Shown piece after piece: positions 49,954 through 59,469 of a stretch of 64,000 bases of DNA. The notes below the pieces were generated by a model. That model saw only the letters and a program-made list of their open reading frames with translations, was not told the origin of the DNA and did no database searches. Source of the DNA: Mycolicibacillus parakoreensis (GTDB lineage: Bacteria > Actinomycetota > Actinomycetes > Mycobacteriales > Mycobacteriaceae). How positions within the stretch are numbered: position 1 is the first letter of the stretch; the number at the start of each line of letters is the position of its first letter. The DNA lies in NCBI RefSeq assembly GCF_022370835.2, contig NZ_CP092365.1, forward strand, positions 1,302,001-1,366,000, read 5' to 3'. Made by a program: the position numbers and the translations under genes.

Positions 49954-52900
49954 TCAGTAGACGTCGCGAACGTACCGTTTCTGCCTCGCCAGCGTGCGGA
50001 TGTAGTCGGAGGCGGAGTCGTGGTCGAGTCGCCCGTGCTCGACGACGATGTCGTGCAGGGATTGCTGGACTTGTTTGGCCATCGACCGTGCGTCGCCGCA
50101 GACATACAGGTGGGCGCCGTCCTGCAACCAACTCCAGATCTCCTGCCCACGGGCGCGCATCCGGTGCTGGACGTAGACGGGTTCGGGCTGATCGCGGGAG
50201 AACGCCAGGTCAAGTTCGGTGAGAAACCCGTCGGCGTGCATCACGGCGAATTCGTCGCCGTAGTAGAAGTCGGTCGCGGCGTGACGCTCCCCGAAGAACA
50301 GCCAGTTCGGTGCGGTATGGCCGAGGGCCCGCCGTCGATGCAAAAAACTGCGGAACGGCGCCACCCCGGTTCCGGGCCCGACCATGATCATCGGGACCTC
50401 CGGGTCGGCGGGTGGGCGGAAGTGTCGGGTCCGATGCACGAAGATGCCGATCTCGGCGTCCCCGGCGTGATCGGCCAGGTAGCTCGAGCACACGCCGCCG
50501 CGCGCGACACCGTCGACGTCGTAACGCACCACGCCGACGGTGACCTGCACCTCGCGGGGGTTGTCGGTCGAGCTCGACGAAATCGAGTAGAGCCGCGGCT
50601 GGAGCGCACCGAGAACGGCCAGCCACTGCTCGACCGGGGCCCGCACCGGCGTGCGGGTCAGGACGTCGAGCGCCTGGCGTGCCCGCGACCACTCGGCGAG
50701 CGCGGCGGTGTTCGCCGGATGCGCCAGCTCGGTCAACTCGGCGTCGCCGCTGTGGCGTGCGACGAACCGCACCAGATCCGCGGTGACACCGGTGATCTCC
50801 AACCGTTCGGTCAAGGCGGTGCGCAGCGGCATGGGACCGGCATCGGCGATCTGCACGGTGGTCGAACCGCACAAACCGGTGGCCGCCAGCCATTCGTCGA
50901 CCACAGCGGCGGCGTTGCGCGGCCAGACGCCCAGTGCATCGCCGGAATCGTAGGCCAGGGTGCCCTCCGGAACGTCGAAGGTGAACTGGCGTACCTCCTT
51001 GGTCGATCCCGGCCCGTTGAGCACCCTGTTGCCCACCAGGCGGGTCAGGAGCGGATTTCTCCTGCTGTAGCGCTGCGCGGCCGCCGGCGGTTCGGTGGCG
51101 GGCGCGGGCGCGCCGGTGGTCGGCAGCGCCGCACCGACCGCGCTGAGCCAGTCGGTGGCGGTCTGCTCGTAGTCGGGTTCGCAATCGACCCGGTCGAGCA
51201 GGCGGGTGGCGCCGAGTTCGCCCAGGCGGGCGTCGAGGTTGCGGCCATGACCGCAGAACTCCCCGTAGCTGGAGTCGCCGAACGCCAGGACCGCGTAGCG
51301 GGTGTGATCCAACCGGGGAGCGTCTCGATGTTGCAGCGCCGCCCACAGCGCCGCGCCGTTGTCCGGTGGTTCACCGTCTCCGGTGGTGCTGGTGATCATC
51401 AGCACGTCGCCGGCGCCCGCCAGGTCGGCCGGCGTGAACTCCTCCATCGCGTGCAGAGCCACCGCCAGCCCCGCCGCCGCGAGGTGGGCGGCACACGAGG
51501 CGGCGAACGTTTCGGCGTTACCGGTCTGCGACGCCCACAGCACCACGGTGGCGGGCCGCTCGGCAACGATGCCGGTGTGGTCGGGGCTGTTCGACGACGG
51601 CGCCGTCCCGGCGGTGACCTTCGTCACGGTGACGGCGCAGACCTTGTACTCCGGCTGCTGGGATATCGGGTCGACGGCGTCGTTGGTGACGGCGTTGATC
51701 GCCAGGTGCTCCCCGAAGGCGTCGTTCCAGTGGATCGGGGCGAAGCAGTTGCCGCGTTGCACCCGGTCGGTGAGCACCGCGGGCAGCACCGCGCGTCCTC
51801 GCCGGGAGGCGATCTCGACACGGTCGCCGGCGGTGATCTGCACGTTCTCGGCGTCGTCGGGATGGATCTCGACGAACGGACCCGGGTTGAGCCTGTTGAG
51901 CCGGGCGATCTTGCCGGTCTTGGTCATGGTGTGCCACTGGTGGGGCAGCCGGCCGGTGTTGAGCAGCAACGGGTAGTCGCGGTCGGGCATCTCGTCGGCC
52001 AGCACGTGCGGGCGGCGATAAAACACGGCCCGCCCGGTGGCGGTCGGAAAGGCCAACCGCGGCACGCTGCCGTCGGCGCGGACCAGCCGGGTCTGGCTCA
52101 CCCCGTCGTTGAGGTAGCGGATCGGGTGGCGGTCGGCGCTGTCACCGGGCGGGCACGGCCACTGGACCGCGGCCGTGCGCAGCCGTGTGTAGTCGATGCC
52201 ACGCAGGTCGTAACCGGTGCGTGGATTGTGGAAGCGGGTGATCTCGGCGAACACCTCCTCGGCGCTGCCGTAGGTGAACGCCTCGGCGTACCCCATGGCC
52301 GCGGCGACCCGGGCGATGAGCTGCCAATCCGGCAGCGCCGCCCCGGGGGGATCGAGCGTCTTCTGGGCCAGGGTCAGGGTGCGCTCGGAGTTGACCAGCA
52401 CCCCCTCGCCCTCCGCGGTCAGGGCCGCCGGCAACAGCACGTCGGCGTAGGTGTTGGTCTCGGTCTCGATGAACGCGTCCTGGGCGATCACCAACTCGGC
52501 GGCCTGCAGGCCGGCGAGCACCGTCGTGCGGTTGGCGACCGAGGCCACCGGATTGGTGCAGATGATCCAGCAGGCCTTGATTTGGCCCCGGCCCATCCGG
52601 CGGAACATCTCGACGGTGCCGCCGCCCGCCGCGGTGGGCAGGGAACCGGGGGGGATCCCCCACACGTCTTCGACGAAGGCGCGGTCGTCGGGGTCGGTGG
52701 TGCTGCGCTGCCCCGGCAGGCCCGCGCCCAAATAGCCGATTTCGCGGCCCCCCATGGCGTTGGGTTGCCCGGTCAGCGAGAACGGGCCGCTGCCGGGCCG
52801 ACAGATCGCACCGGTGGCCAGATGCAGGTTGCAGACCGCGTTGACGTTCCAGGTGGCGTGGGTGCTCTGGTTCAACCCCATCGTCCAGCAGCTCATCCAG

Positions 52901-53851
52901 TCGCCGGCCTCACCGATCCAGGTGGCCGCGGTGCGCAGGTCGTCCTCGCCGATCCCGGTGAGCGCGGCGACCCGCGCGGGCGGGTACTGCGTGACGAAGC
53001 CGGGCATCACCTCCCAGCCGTCGGTGAACTCGGCGATGAACTCGTCGTCGGTGTGCCCGTTTTCCACGATCAGCGCCAGCAGCCCGTTGAGCAGCGCCAG
53101 GTCGGTGCCCGGGGCGATCTGCAGGAAGAGATCGGCCTTCTGTGCGGTGGCGGTGCGGCGCGGGTCGACGATCAGTTTGGCGCCGGCCTTGACCCGGTCC
53201 ATCATCCGCAGGAACAGGATGGGGTGGCAGTCGGCCATGTTGGCGCCGATGACGAAGAACACGTCGGCGTGGTCGAAGTCCGCATAGGAGCCCGGTGGGC
53301 CGTCGGCGCCCAGCGACTGTTGGTAGCCGCTGCTCACGCTGGCCATGCACAGCCGCGAGTTGGACTCGATCTCGCGGGTGCCGATGAACCCCTTGGCGAG
53401 CTTGTTCGCCAGATACTGTGCCTCGAGGGACATCTGACCGGACACGTAGAGGGCGACCGCATCGGGGCCGTGCTCCTCGATGATCGCACCCAGGCGCTGC
53501 GCGCAGTGGTTGATCGCGGTGTCGAGGTCGACCGGTTCGGGCGGCTCACCGCGGGGCCGGTCGCAGCTGCGCCGCCGTCATCCGGCCGCCGGTGGCCAGC
53601 AGGTCCGCGGTGGTCGCCCCCTTGGTGCACAGGCGCCCGAAGTTGGCGGGGTGGGCCTTGTCGCCGCGGCAGCGGTGCACCCGGTCGCCGCCGGTGACCG
53701 GATCGGCGTCGACGGTCAGCACCATGCCGCAGCCGACGGCGCAGTAGGTGCACACCGTAGACACGGTGCGCGGGCCGGGCGCCACCGACACGCCTTGCTG
53801 CCCGCAGGGTTTCGGTCCGGTCACCACGGACCCAGGGTCTCCGGTGAACAT
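49954..53851 (-). pseudogene. Assimilatory nitrate reductase fused to a flavoprotein reductase, frameshifted
   Basis: Together about 1300 codons. N-terminal 4Fe-4S motif CTYCAVGCGMVL...RLCTKG (frame ending at 53546); molybdopterin oxidoreductase domain and its dinucleotide-binding end ([19 protein letters not shown]); flavodoxin ([14 protein letters not shown]); FAD domain (RLYSISSSS); NADPH domain ([24 protein letters not shown], terminal YVRDVY). This would be a single-chain NADPH nitrate reductase, similar to the fused enzymes of saprophytic mycobacteria. The Fe-S part and the rest are in different frames. Removing one base from the run of four G at 53553-53556 (plus strand) restores ...[15 protein letters not shown]. 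So it is a 1-bp insertion or a sequencing error. The start is uncertain: ATG 53851 or GTG 53791. Confidence 0.85.
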
Positions 53852-53889
53852 GTCGGGACCGTTTCCGACGATGTCGCGTCCGTTTCCGA
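53850..53889. repeat. Two 19-bp direct repeats upstream of the nitrate reductase
   Basis: ATGTCGGGACCGTTTCCGA (53850-53868) and a copy at 53871-53889 with two mismatches, 21 bp apart, two helical turns. On the minus strand each contains GGAAAC, similar to half sites of nitrogen regulators such as GlnR. Possible activator sites; also in the gap is the lppP promoter on the other strand. Confidence 0.6.
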
Positions 53890-53942
53890 TCGCTAAGTAT
53901 CCGGTGTGTCCACCGCGACCGGCCGAGTGCGGCCGGGGGCCG

Positions 53943-53948
53943 TACACT
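53943..53948 (+). promoter_or_regulatory. lppP -10 (TACACT), leaderless start
   Basis: The hexamer ends 7 bp before the lppP GTG, giving a predicted leaderless transcript; no Shine-Dalgarno sequence is present. Confidence 0.5.
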
Positions 53949-53955
53949 CGGGCCG

Positions 53956-54429
53956 GTGCGGTGGGTGATGGCGGCGGTCGCGGCGGCCACCGCCGCGTGC
54001 GGTTGGCAGCCCGGCGGGACGGTCGCCCAGGCACCGGACACCTGCGCCGCGGAGGCCGGACCGACCGCACAGACCGTCGCCGATGCGGTGGCCGCCGCCC
54101 CGGCGGCGGGCGCGCCGTGGACCGAGACCGGTCGCGACCACACCGGGGACTGTCGGCTGTACTGGGTGCAGTTCGCCCCGACCGGGGCGACCGCCTCCAG
54201 CCCCGAGTTGCTGCTGTTCTTCGACCGCAACACCGCCCTGGGGTCGCCGACCGACACCCCGCGGCCCTACACCTCGGTGCTCGCCAGCGGCGAGCACATC
54301 GTCACCGTGCAATACCAGTGGCTGGCCGGCGCGGAGCCCAACTGCTGCCCGACCGGCATCGCCAGCGTGCGCTACCGGATCGGTGCCGACGGGGCGCTGG
54401 AGGCCCTCGACCCGATCCCGCAGCCGTAG
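53956..54429 (+). CDS. lppP: LppP/LprE-family lipoprotein
   Basis: 157 residues. Short signal peptide with lipobox TAAC (Cys15), so lipid-anchored. The domain matches LppP: DTCAAEAGPTAQTVADAV, HTGDCRLYWVQFAPT, LLLFFDRNTALGSPT, VTVQYQWLAG and CCPTGIASVRYRIG, with conserved cysteines. Function unknown. Starts at GTG 53956 with a -10 close by. The IS110 element begins within about 30 bp of its stop but leaves the gene whole. Confidence 0.9.
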   Translation: MRWVMAAVAAATAACGWQPGGTVAQAPDTCAAEAGPTAQTVADAVAAAPAAGAPWTETGRDHTGDCRLYWVQFAPTGATASSPELLLFFDRNTALGSPTDTPRPYTSVLASGEHIVTVQYQWLAGAEPNCCPTGIASVRYRIGADGALEALDPIPQP

Positions 54430-54457
54430 GCGCCGCGGCGGGACGCTCCTATGGTTG

Positions 54458-55507
54458 TCAAGCAGTCTGAGGGTGCTCGAGTAGGCGATAGAAGTCGCGG
54501 GCGATGTAGCGCTTGAGGCAGCGTCTGATCTCGCGTGGGGTCTTTCCTTCGGCGGTGCGTCGGGCGGTGTAGGTCTTGGTCGGGTCGTCGTAGCGCTGCC
54601 GGGAGAGTACGACGGTGTGCAGGGCGCGGTTGAGCTGTCGATCGCCGTGCCGGTTGAGCCGATAGCGGGTGGTGACCTGCCCGCTGTTGGCAGGGATCGG
54701 CGCAACACCGGCGAGCATCGCGAACGCCGCCTCGGAGCGGACCCTGCCGGGGTGCGACCATGCGCACAGCATTGTCGCCGCGACGATCGGACCGACGCCG
54801 AGCTGGGCGAGCAGGTCCGGTCGCCAGGCCTTGACGATGTGCAGGATCTGCTTTTCGTGCTCGGCGGCTTCGAGTTGCAGGGCCTTCACGCGACGTGCGA
54901 GTGTCTTGAGCACGGTTGCGGTGGTGGCGGTTTCGGTGTTCCAACTGGCGCGGGTGCGGAGCTTCGCGGCGATGTTCACTACCTCCGGTAGGGGCCGTGC
55001 GCGTAGTACGTTGCGGAGCTGTTCAGGGGCAGCGATAACCAGGCTGAACAGTTGCCGCATCGCCACGGTGTAGCCGTCGACGGCGGAGCGGCGGGCTGCG
55101 AGCAGGACCGACAGTGCTTGCCGGTCTCCTGCCGCGCGGGGTGTTCCCAGTTCCTGGCGGGAGATCGCTTCGCGGGCGGCGCGAATCGCATCGAGTGGAT
55201 CCGACTTTGCGCCGTATCTGCGCTGCGCTCGCTCGGGCCGGTCGAGTTCGATCACCACCTCCTCACGCACCGCGAGTGCTCGGGTCAGGCCAGCGCCGTG
55301 ACCGCCGGTGCCTTCAATCGCCCAGGCCCGCAGCTGCGCGTGCTGATCAGCGAACTCCAGTAGCTGCTGGTAGCCGTCGACGGTGGTCTCGACGGTGATC
55401 TGATCGACTACTGCGCCGGTTCTCGCGTGCACTGCGGCGGCGGTGTGTGTTTCGACGTGCGTGTCGACTCCGATGACGACATCCACGATTTCCGTCAGAC
55501 TGGTCAT
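54458..55507 (-). CDS. IS110-family transposase (DEDD recombinase)
   Basis: 349 residues, intact. RuvC-like DEDD residues visible at Asp15 (IGVDTHVETH), Glu65 (AIEGTGGHG), Asp103 and Asp106 (KSDPLDA). The C-terminal Transposase_20 domain has LLAQLGVGPIVAATML and APIPANSGQ, the latter holding the catalytic Ser of the family. ATG 55507 is chosen because GGAGG lies 6 nt upstream; the frame upstream belongs to the non-coding end. It catalyses RNA-guided recombination in characterised relatives. Confidence 0.95.
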   Translation of the reverse strand: MTSLTEIVDVVIGVDTHVETHTAAAVHARTGAVVDQITVETTVDGYQQLLEFADQHAQLRAWAIEGTGGHGAGLTRALAVREEVVIELDRPERAQRRYGAKSDPLDAIRAAREAISRQELGTPRAAGDRQALSVLLAARRSAVDGYTVAMRQLFSLVIAAPEQLRNVLRARPLPEVVNIAAKLRTRASWNTETATTATVLKTLARRVKALQLEAAEHEKQILHIVKAWRPDLLAQLGVGPIVAATMLCAWSHPGRVRSEAAFAMLAGVAPIPANSGQVTTRYRLNRHGDRQLNRALHTVVLSRQRYDDPTKTYTARRTAEGKTPREIRRCLKRYIARDFYRLLEHPQTA

Positions 55508-55796
55508 TGTGTTCCTCCATATCCGGTGGGACCAAACAGGTGGTTCCGGCCCGGGAGGAGTCACGGCGGGACTGTGATGGGACACGATCGCGGCGCTGCA
55601 ACACCGCGGTCGGTCAAGCTCCTGATCAGGCCAGTCGCTCCGACCGGGCCGGTGCCGACGACCCCCGAATGGACAAGTCCGGCGGAAGGCACCACGGCCA
55701 GTCAGACGAAGGGTCACACCCGAGGATCGTCAGCTACAGCCCACCACTGAAGCGCCGGCTCTGCTGGCACTGCGGGTTTGGCTAGATCCATCCTCA
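55508..55796 (-). ncRNA. Candidate bridge RNA region of the IS110 element
   Basis: About 290 bp of IS-internal sequence upstream of the transposase with no convincing ORF but several short dyads, e.g. GAGGAT at 55722-55727 with ATCCTC at 55790-55795. In IS621-type members this position encodes the bridge RNA that pairs with target and donor DNA. Assigned by position only; loops were not resolved. Confidence 0.4.
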
Positions 55797-55799
55797 CAG

Positions 55800-57713
55800 T
55801 CAGCCGTCGAGCATGGTGGCCGAGCGCAGCTGCTCGGGCACCCCGAACGCGTCGACGAGGGTCTCGGCGTGCGGGCGCAGCTTGCGGCAGCGGTCGTTGA
55901 TCCCGCGGGTGACCGCCTTGGCCCGCTCGGTGGACAGATACCGGTGCTCGATGTACCAGGCCTTGTCGTCCTCGATGACGCTGAGAGCGTAGAGGTCACA
56001 GACCCACTCGAGGATCTCGCGGGCCGACTCGTCGGCGCACGCGTCGATGCCGGCGATGAACGCCTCGAGCACGATCCGGTCGATGTGGGCCGACGCCGCG
56101 TGCAGCACGTGATCCTGCACGGTGTTGAACGCGTCGAACTCCGACATCTCCTTGGCCTTGGCCTGCAGTCGGCGCGCCACCGACGACAGCAGATACTCCT
56201 CGCGGTCTTCGAACATGTGCATCTGGGTGCCCCGGTTGAACAGGCTGCCCTCCTCGTCGCTGTCCTGGCGCGAATCCAGGATCGTCTGCATGACCGCCTC
56301 GGCCGCAGTACGTTTGAGCACCCGCTCGCCGACGGTCTCGGCGGCGAAGCGCACCCAGTCCACCGGGCTCATGCTGCCGATGTCGTCGGCGTAGGCGGTG
56401 AGAAGCTGCTTGGCCACCAGCTGGGTGAGCACATGGTTGTCACCCTCGAAGGTGGTGAACACGTCGGTGTCCGCCCGCAGCGCGATCAACCGGTTCTCGG
56501 CCATGTACCCGGCGCCGCCGCAGGCCTCCCGCGACTCCTGGATGGCGCGGCTGGCATGCCAGGTGTTGGCCGCCTTCAACCCGGCCGCGCGGGCCTCCAG
56601 CTCGCGCTGCTCCTCGGGGTCGGGGTCGTCGCTGCTCTGCAGGTCGTGGCAGTGCGACACCAGCTCGTTCTGGGCGAACTGCAGCGCGTAGGAGCGGGCG
56701 ATCAGCGGGAACAGCCGGCGTTGGTGCACCAGGTAGTCCATGATCAGCACCTCGCGGTCGTCGGCGGGATCACTGAACTGGCGGCGTTGCAGCCCGTAAC
56801 GGGTGGCGATGTCGAGGGCGACCCGCGCGGCGGCCGCGGCGCTGCCGCCGACGGTGACCCGGCCGCGGATCAAGGTGCCCAGCATGGTGAAGAAGCGTCG
56901 GCTGCGGCTCTCGATCGGGGAGTGATAGGTGCCGTCGACGTCGACGTCGCCGTATCGGTTGAGCAGGTTCTCCCGCGGCACCCGCACCTTGTCGAAGAGG
57001 ATCCGGCCGTTGTCGACCCCGGGCAGGCCCCCCTTGTACTCGCAGTCGGAGGTGGTGACCCCGGGCAGGTCGTTGCCGTCGCCGTCGCGGATCGGCACCA
57101 GCAGGCAGTGCACGCCGTGGTCGACCGGCGTGCCGTCCTCGTGGGTGATCAGCTGGGCGAAGACCGCGGCGACGGTCGCGGTTTCGGCGGCCCCGCCGAT
57201 GTAGTCCTTGCGGGCGCCGGGGGTGGGGGAGTCGATGACGAACTCCTGGGTCGCCGCGTCGTAGGTGGCGGTGGTCTCCAGAGACTGCACATCGCTGCCG
57301 TGGCCGGTCTCGGTCATCGCGAAACAGCCGAGCAACTCCAGATCGATCGTCGGTTTCACGTAGAGATCGTGGTGGCGGGCGGTCCCCAGGTTCTCGATGG
57401 CCCCGCCGAACAGCCCCCACTGCACCCCGGCCTTGACCATCAGCGACAGATCCGACATCGCCAGCATCTCGATCATCGTGATCGCCGCGCCGACGTTGCC
57501 GGTGCCGCCGTGCTCGGTGCGGAACCCGTCGCTGGCCGCGCCCTCCTCGGCCATGAGGTGCATCTGCTCGGCCACCTTCGCCCGCGCGATGGCCGTGGTC
57601 GGGGTGTAGTGCGGACGGAACACGTCGTCTTGGAGTCGCCGGCGGATGGCGTTTTTCGTCTCCCGCCAACGCCCGTCGAGGACGTCGCGCAGCGCATCGG
57701 TGGTGGTTGCCAT
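55800..57713 (-). CDS. Acyl-CoA oxidase/dehydrogenase-like flavoenzyme
   Basis: 637 residues, longer than the roughly 385 of ordinary acyl-CoA dehydrogenases and like acyl-CoA oxidases, with an extra C-terminal helical domain. Seen: CFAMTETGHGSDVQSLETTATYD (FAD/substrate region), GLPGVDNGRILFDKVRVPRENLLNRY, CGGAGYMAENRLIALRADTDVFTTFEGDN, a segment typical of oxidases and carrying the catalytic Glu. Acts on fatty acyl-CoA, chain length unknown. ATG 57713 (MATTTDALRDV). Stop 4 bp from the presumed IS end. Confidence 0.88.
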   Translation of the reverse strand: MATTTDALRDVLDGRWRETKNAIRRRLQDDVFRPHYTPTTAIARAKVAEQMHLMAEEGAASDGFRTEHGGTGNVGAAITMIEMLAMSDLSLMVKAGVQWGLFGGAIENLGTARHHDLYVKPTIDLELLGCFAMTETGHGSDVQSLETTATYDAATQEFVIDSPTPGARKDYIGGAAETATVAAVFAQLITHEDGTPVDHGVHCLLVPIRDGDGNDLPGVTTSDCEYKGGLPGVDNGRILFDKVRVPRENLLNRYGDVDVDGTYHSPIESRSRRFFTMLGTLIRGRVTVGGSAAAAARVALDIATRYGLQRRQFSDPADDREVLIMDYLVHQRRLFPLIARSYALQFAQNELVSHCHDLQSSDDPDPEEQRELEARAAGLKAANTWHASRAIQESREACGGAGYMAENRLIALRADTDVFTTFEGDNHVLTQLVAKQLLTAYADDIGSMSPVDWVRFAAETVGERVLKRTAAEAVMQTILDSRQDSDEEGSLFNRGTQMHMFEDREEYLLSSVARRLQAKAKEMSEFDAFNTVQDHVLHAASAHIDRIVLEAFIAGIDACADESAREILEWVCDLYALSVIEDDKAWYIEHRYLSTERAKAVTRGINDRCRKLRPHAETLVDAFGVPEQLRSATMLDG

Positions 57714-57771
57714 GCCCGACGGTAACGTGCCGGATGCCCCGCGTGCAGCGGACTGGCCGGCTGGGGTTTGA

Positions 57772-58914
57772 ATGATGCCGGTGAGGGCCTTGGCTCGGGT
57801 TGCGGTGCTGCTGATCGCCGCCGGTCTCGCCGGCGGGCCGGTGCTGCTCGGCTGCGCGCCGGTGGCCGGCCCCGCCGGCCCCGCCGTGCTGCAGTACCTG
57901 GGCCAGCGGCGGGTGTGGCCGGCGGCCACCGTCGCCGGCACCGTCGTCGGGGGACTCTCGGCGATCAGCTACGACGCCGGCCGCGACCACTACTACGTGC
58001 TCAGCGACGACCGGTCGCAGCGCAACCCGGCCCGCTTCTACACCGTCGGGCTCGCTCTGTCCGACACCGGCATCGACGAGGTGCGTTTCACCGGAACGCA
58101 ACCGCTGCTCGATGAGCACGGCCGGCCGTTCCCGCCGCCCGACCTTGACGCCGACCCGCCGGTGGTGCCCCCGGATCCGGAGGGCCTGGCGTTCGACCCG
58201 GACCGCCAGCGGCTGTACTGGAGCTCCGAGGGGGAGCGGCGCCCGCCGGCGCTCGCCGACCCGTGGGTGCGCATCGCCGGGCTCGACGGGGCCTACCGGG
58301 GGACGCTGCGGCTGCCGCCGGTGTTGACGATGAGTGCCGATCGGCGCGGCCCGCGGCGCAACGCCGCCCTGGAGGGGTTGACGTTGAGCCCCGGCGGCCG
58401 GTGGCTCTACGCCGGGATGGAACGGCCCGGCTACGACGACGGCGATCCGCCCGATCGCACCCGGGGCGCCCTGACCCGCATCACCCGCTTCGACGTCGAC
58501 AGCGGACAACCGGTCGCCCAGTTCGCCTACCCGCTGGAGGCCGCGTCGCCGCCGGCGAAGACCAACGGGTTGACCAACCTGGTGGCGCTCTCCGACGACA
58601 CGTTCCTGGTGCTCGAACGGGCGGGTTCGCGTCGCCCGGTCGTGCGGATCTTTCGCGCCGAGATCGCCGAGGCCACCGACACGCTGGCGGTGGCGTCGCT
58701 GAGCGACCCGGCGGTCGTCCCGATGCGCAAAACGCTGGCCCTGGACCTCAGCACGGTGCCCGGGCTGACCCCGCTGGACAACGTCGAGGGCATCACGCTG
58801 GGCCCGCCGCTGCCCGACGGGCGCCGCAGCGTCGTGCTGGTCAGCGACGACAACTTCTCCCCGCTGCAGACCACCCAGTTTCTGCTGTTGGCGATGGGCC
58901 CGGTGCGCCCCTAA
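57772..58914 (+). CDS. Phytase-like (esterase-like) lipoprotein
   Basis: 380 residues. Signal peptide with lipobox LLGC (Cys28). A beta-propeller-type phytase-like domain follows: GGLSAISYDAGRDHYYVLSDDRS, DPEGLAFDPDRQRLYWSSEGER, ALEGLTLSPGGRWLYAGME, TNGLTNLVALSDDTFLVLERAG, DNVEGITLGPPLPDGRRSVVLVSDDNF. The acidic residues fit the esterase-like family. Substrate unknown; exported and lipid-anchored. ATG 57772 or 57775. Diverges from the acyl-CoA oxidase-like gene (58-bp gap). Confidence 0.85.
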   Translation: MMPVRALARVAVLLIAAGLAGGPVLLGCAPVAGPAGPAVLQYLGQRRVWPAATVAGTVVGGLSAISYDAGRDHYYVLSDDRSQRNPARFYTVGLALSDTGIDEVRFTGTQPLLDEHGRPFPPPDLDADPPVVPPDPEGLAFDPDRQRLYWSSEGERRPPALADPWVRIAGLDGAYRGTLRLPPVLTMSADRRGPRRNAALEGLTLSPGGRWLYAGMERPGYDDGDPPDRTRGALTRITRFDVDSGQPVAQFAYPLEAASPPAKTNGLTNLVALSDDTFLVLERAGSRRPVVRIFRAEIAEATDTLAVASLSDPAVVPMRKTLALDLSTVPGLTPLDNVEGITLGPPLPDGRRSVVLVSDDNFSPLQTTQFLLLAMGPVRP

Positions 58915-58927
58915 AGCGTGTCGGGGG

Positions 58928-59383
58928 TCAGTCGCGCGGCGCCGGCGCGGCGTGGTCGAGCACCCGATGCAGCACCGCGATCGCCTCGCCGAGCACCCGA
59001 CGCTCCGCGGGGTCGAGGTGCGCCAGGTGCGGGTCGATGGCCGCGGCCCGGTCGGAGCGCACCCGCTGCAGCGTGCGCAGCCCCGCGTCGGTGATCTGGA
59101 TGCGGACCGCGCGGCCGTCGTCGGGGTCGGTCGAGCGGGTGACCAGTCCGGCATCCTCCAGCCGGCGCACATGGGTGGTCATCGTCGGCTGCGAGCAGTG
59201 GTCGGCGGCGGCCAGATCGCCGATGCGGGCATCACCGAGGGTCTCGATCGCCGCCAGCAGGCGGGCCTGCGCTCCGGAGAGCGGCATCGTGACCAACTGG
59301 GTGGCCAGCCGGTTGAGTCGGAAGATCACCGCGAGCAGGTCGGCGCCGAGGCCGGTGTCGGGGTCGGTGGATACGGAACCCAT
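58928..59383 (-). CDS. MarR-family transcriptional regulator
   Basis: 151 residues. MarR winged helix: LSGAQARLLAAIETLGDARIGDLAAADHCSQPTMTTHVRRLEDAGLVTRSTDPDDGRAVRIQITDAG, with the DxRxxx wing (DPDDGRAVRI). The ligand is unknown. ATG 59383 (MGSVST) is a conservative choice; ATG 59398 is possible. Diverges from the ECF transporter, which it may control. Confidence 0.85.
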   Translation of the reverse strand: MGSVSTDPDTGLGADLLAVIFRLNRLATQLVTMPLSGAQARLLAAIETLGDARIGDLAAADHCSQPTMTTHVRRLEDAGLVTRSTDPDDGRAVRIQITDAGLRTLQRVRSDRAAAIDPHLAHLDPAERRVLGEAIAVLHRVLDHAAPAPRD

Positions 59384-59397
59384 CGCTCCATGTTGCA

Positions 59398-59425
59398 TAG
59401 CTTTTCTAAATAAATCAATGGGGGG
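59398..59425. promoter_or_regulatory. AT-rich control region between marR and the ECF transporter
   Basis: A short AT-rich stretch with the dyad TAG-CTTTT-CTA (59399-59409) and TAAATAAATC beyond, next to the marR start. Candidate MarR operator/promoter; not a perfect palindrome. Confidence 0.4.
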
Positions 59426-59469
59426 CTGCCCGTAACCGGCCGGTCGGCCGGGGCTGGCAGAATCGGGCA

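Larger units (their letters stand above)
54440..55796 (-). mobile_element. IS110-family insertion sequence
   Basis: One transposase gene plus a long non-coding end (about 290 bp) upstream of it and a very short one (under 30 bp) downstream. That layout is typical of the IS110 group proper rather than IS1111. No clear terminal inverted repeats or target duplication, as usual for this family; the ends given are bounded by the stops of lppP and the acyl-CoA oxidase gene and are approximate. It sits in the gap between these convergent genes without breaking either. Confidence 0.85.

Noticed and set aside
55508..55717. Upstream extension of the IS110 transposase
   Set aside because: The extra N-terminal residues do not resemble the family and ATG 55507 has a good ribosome binding site.
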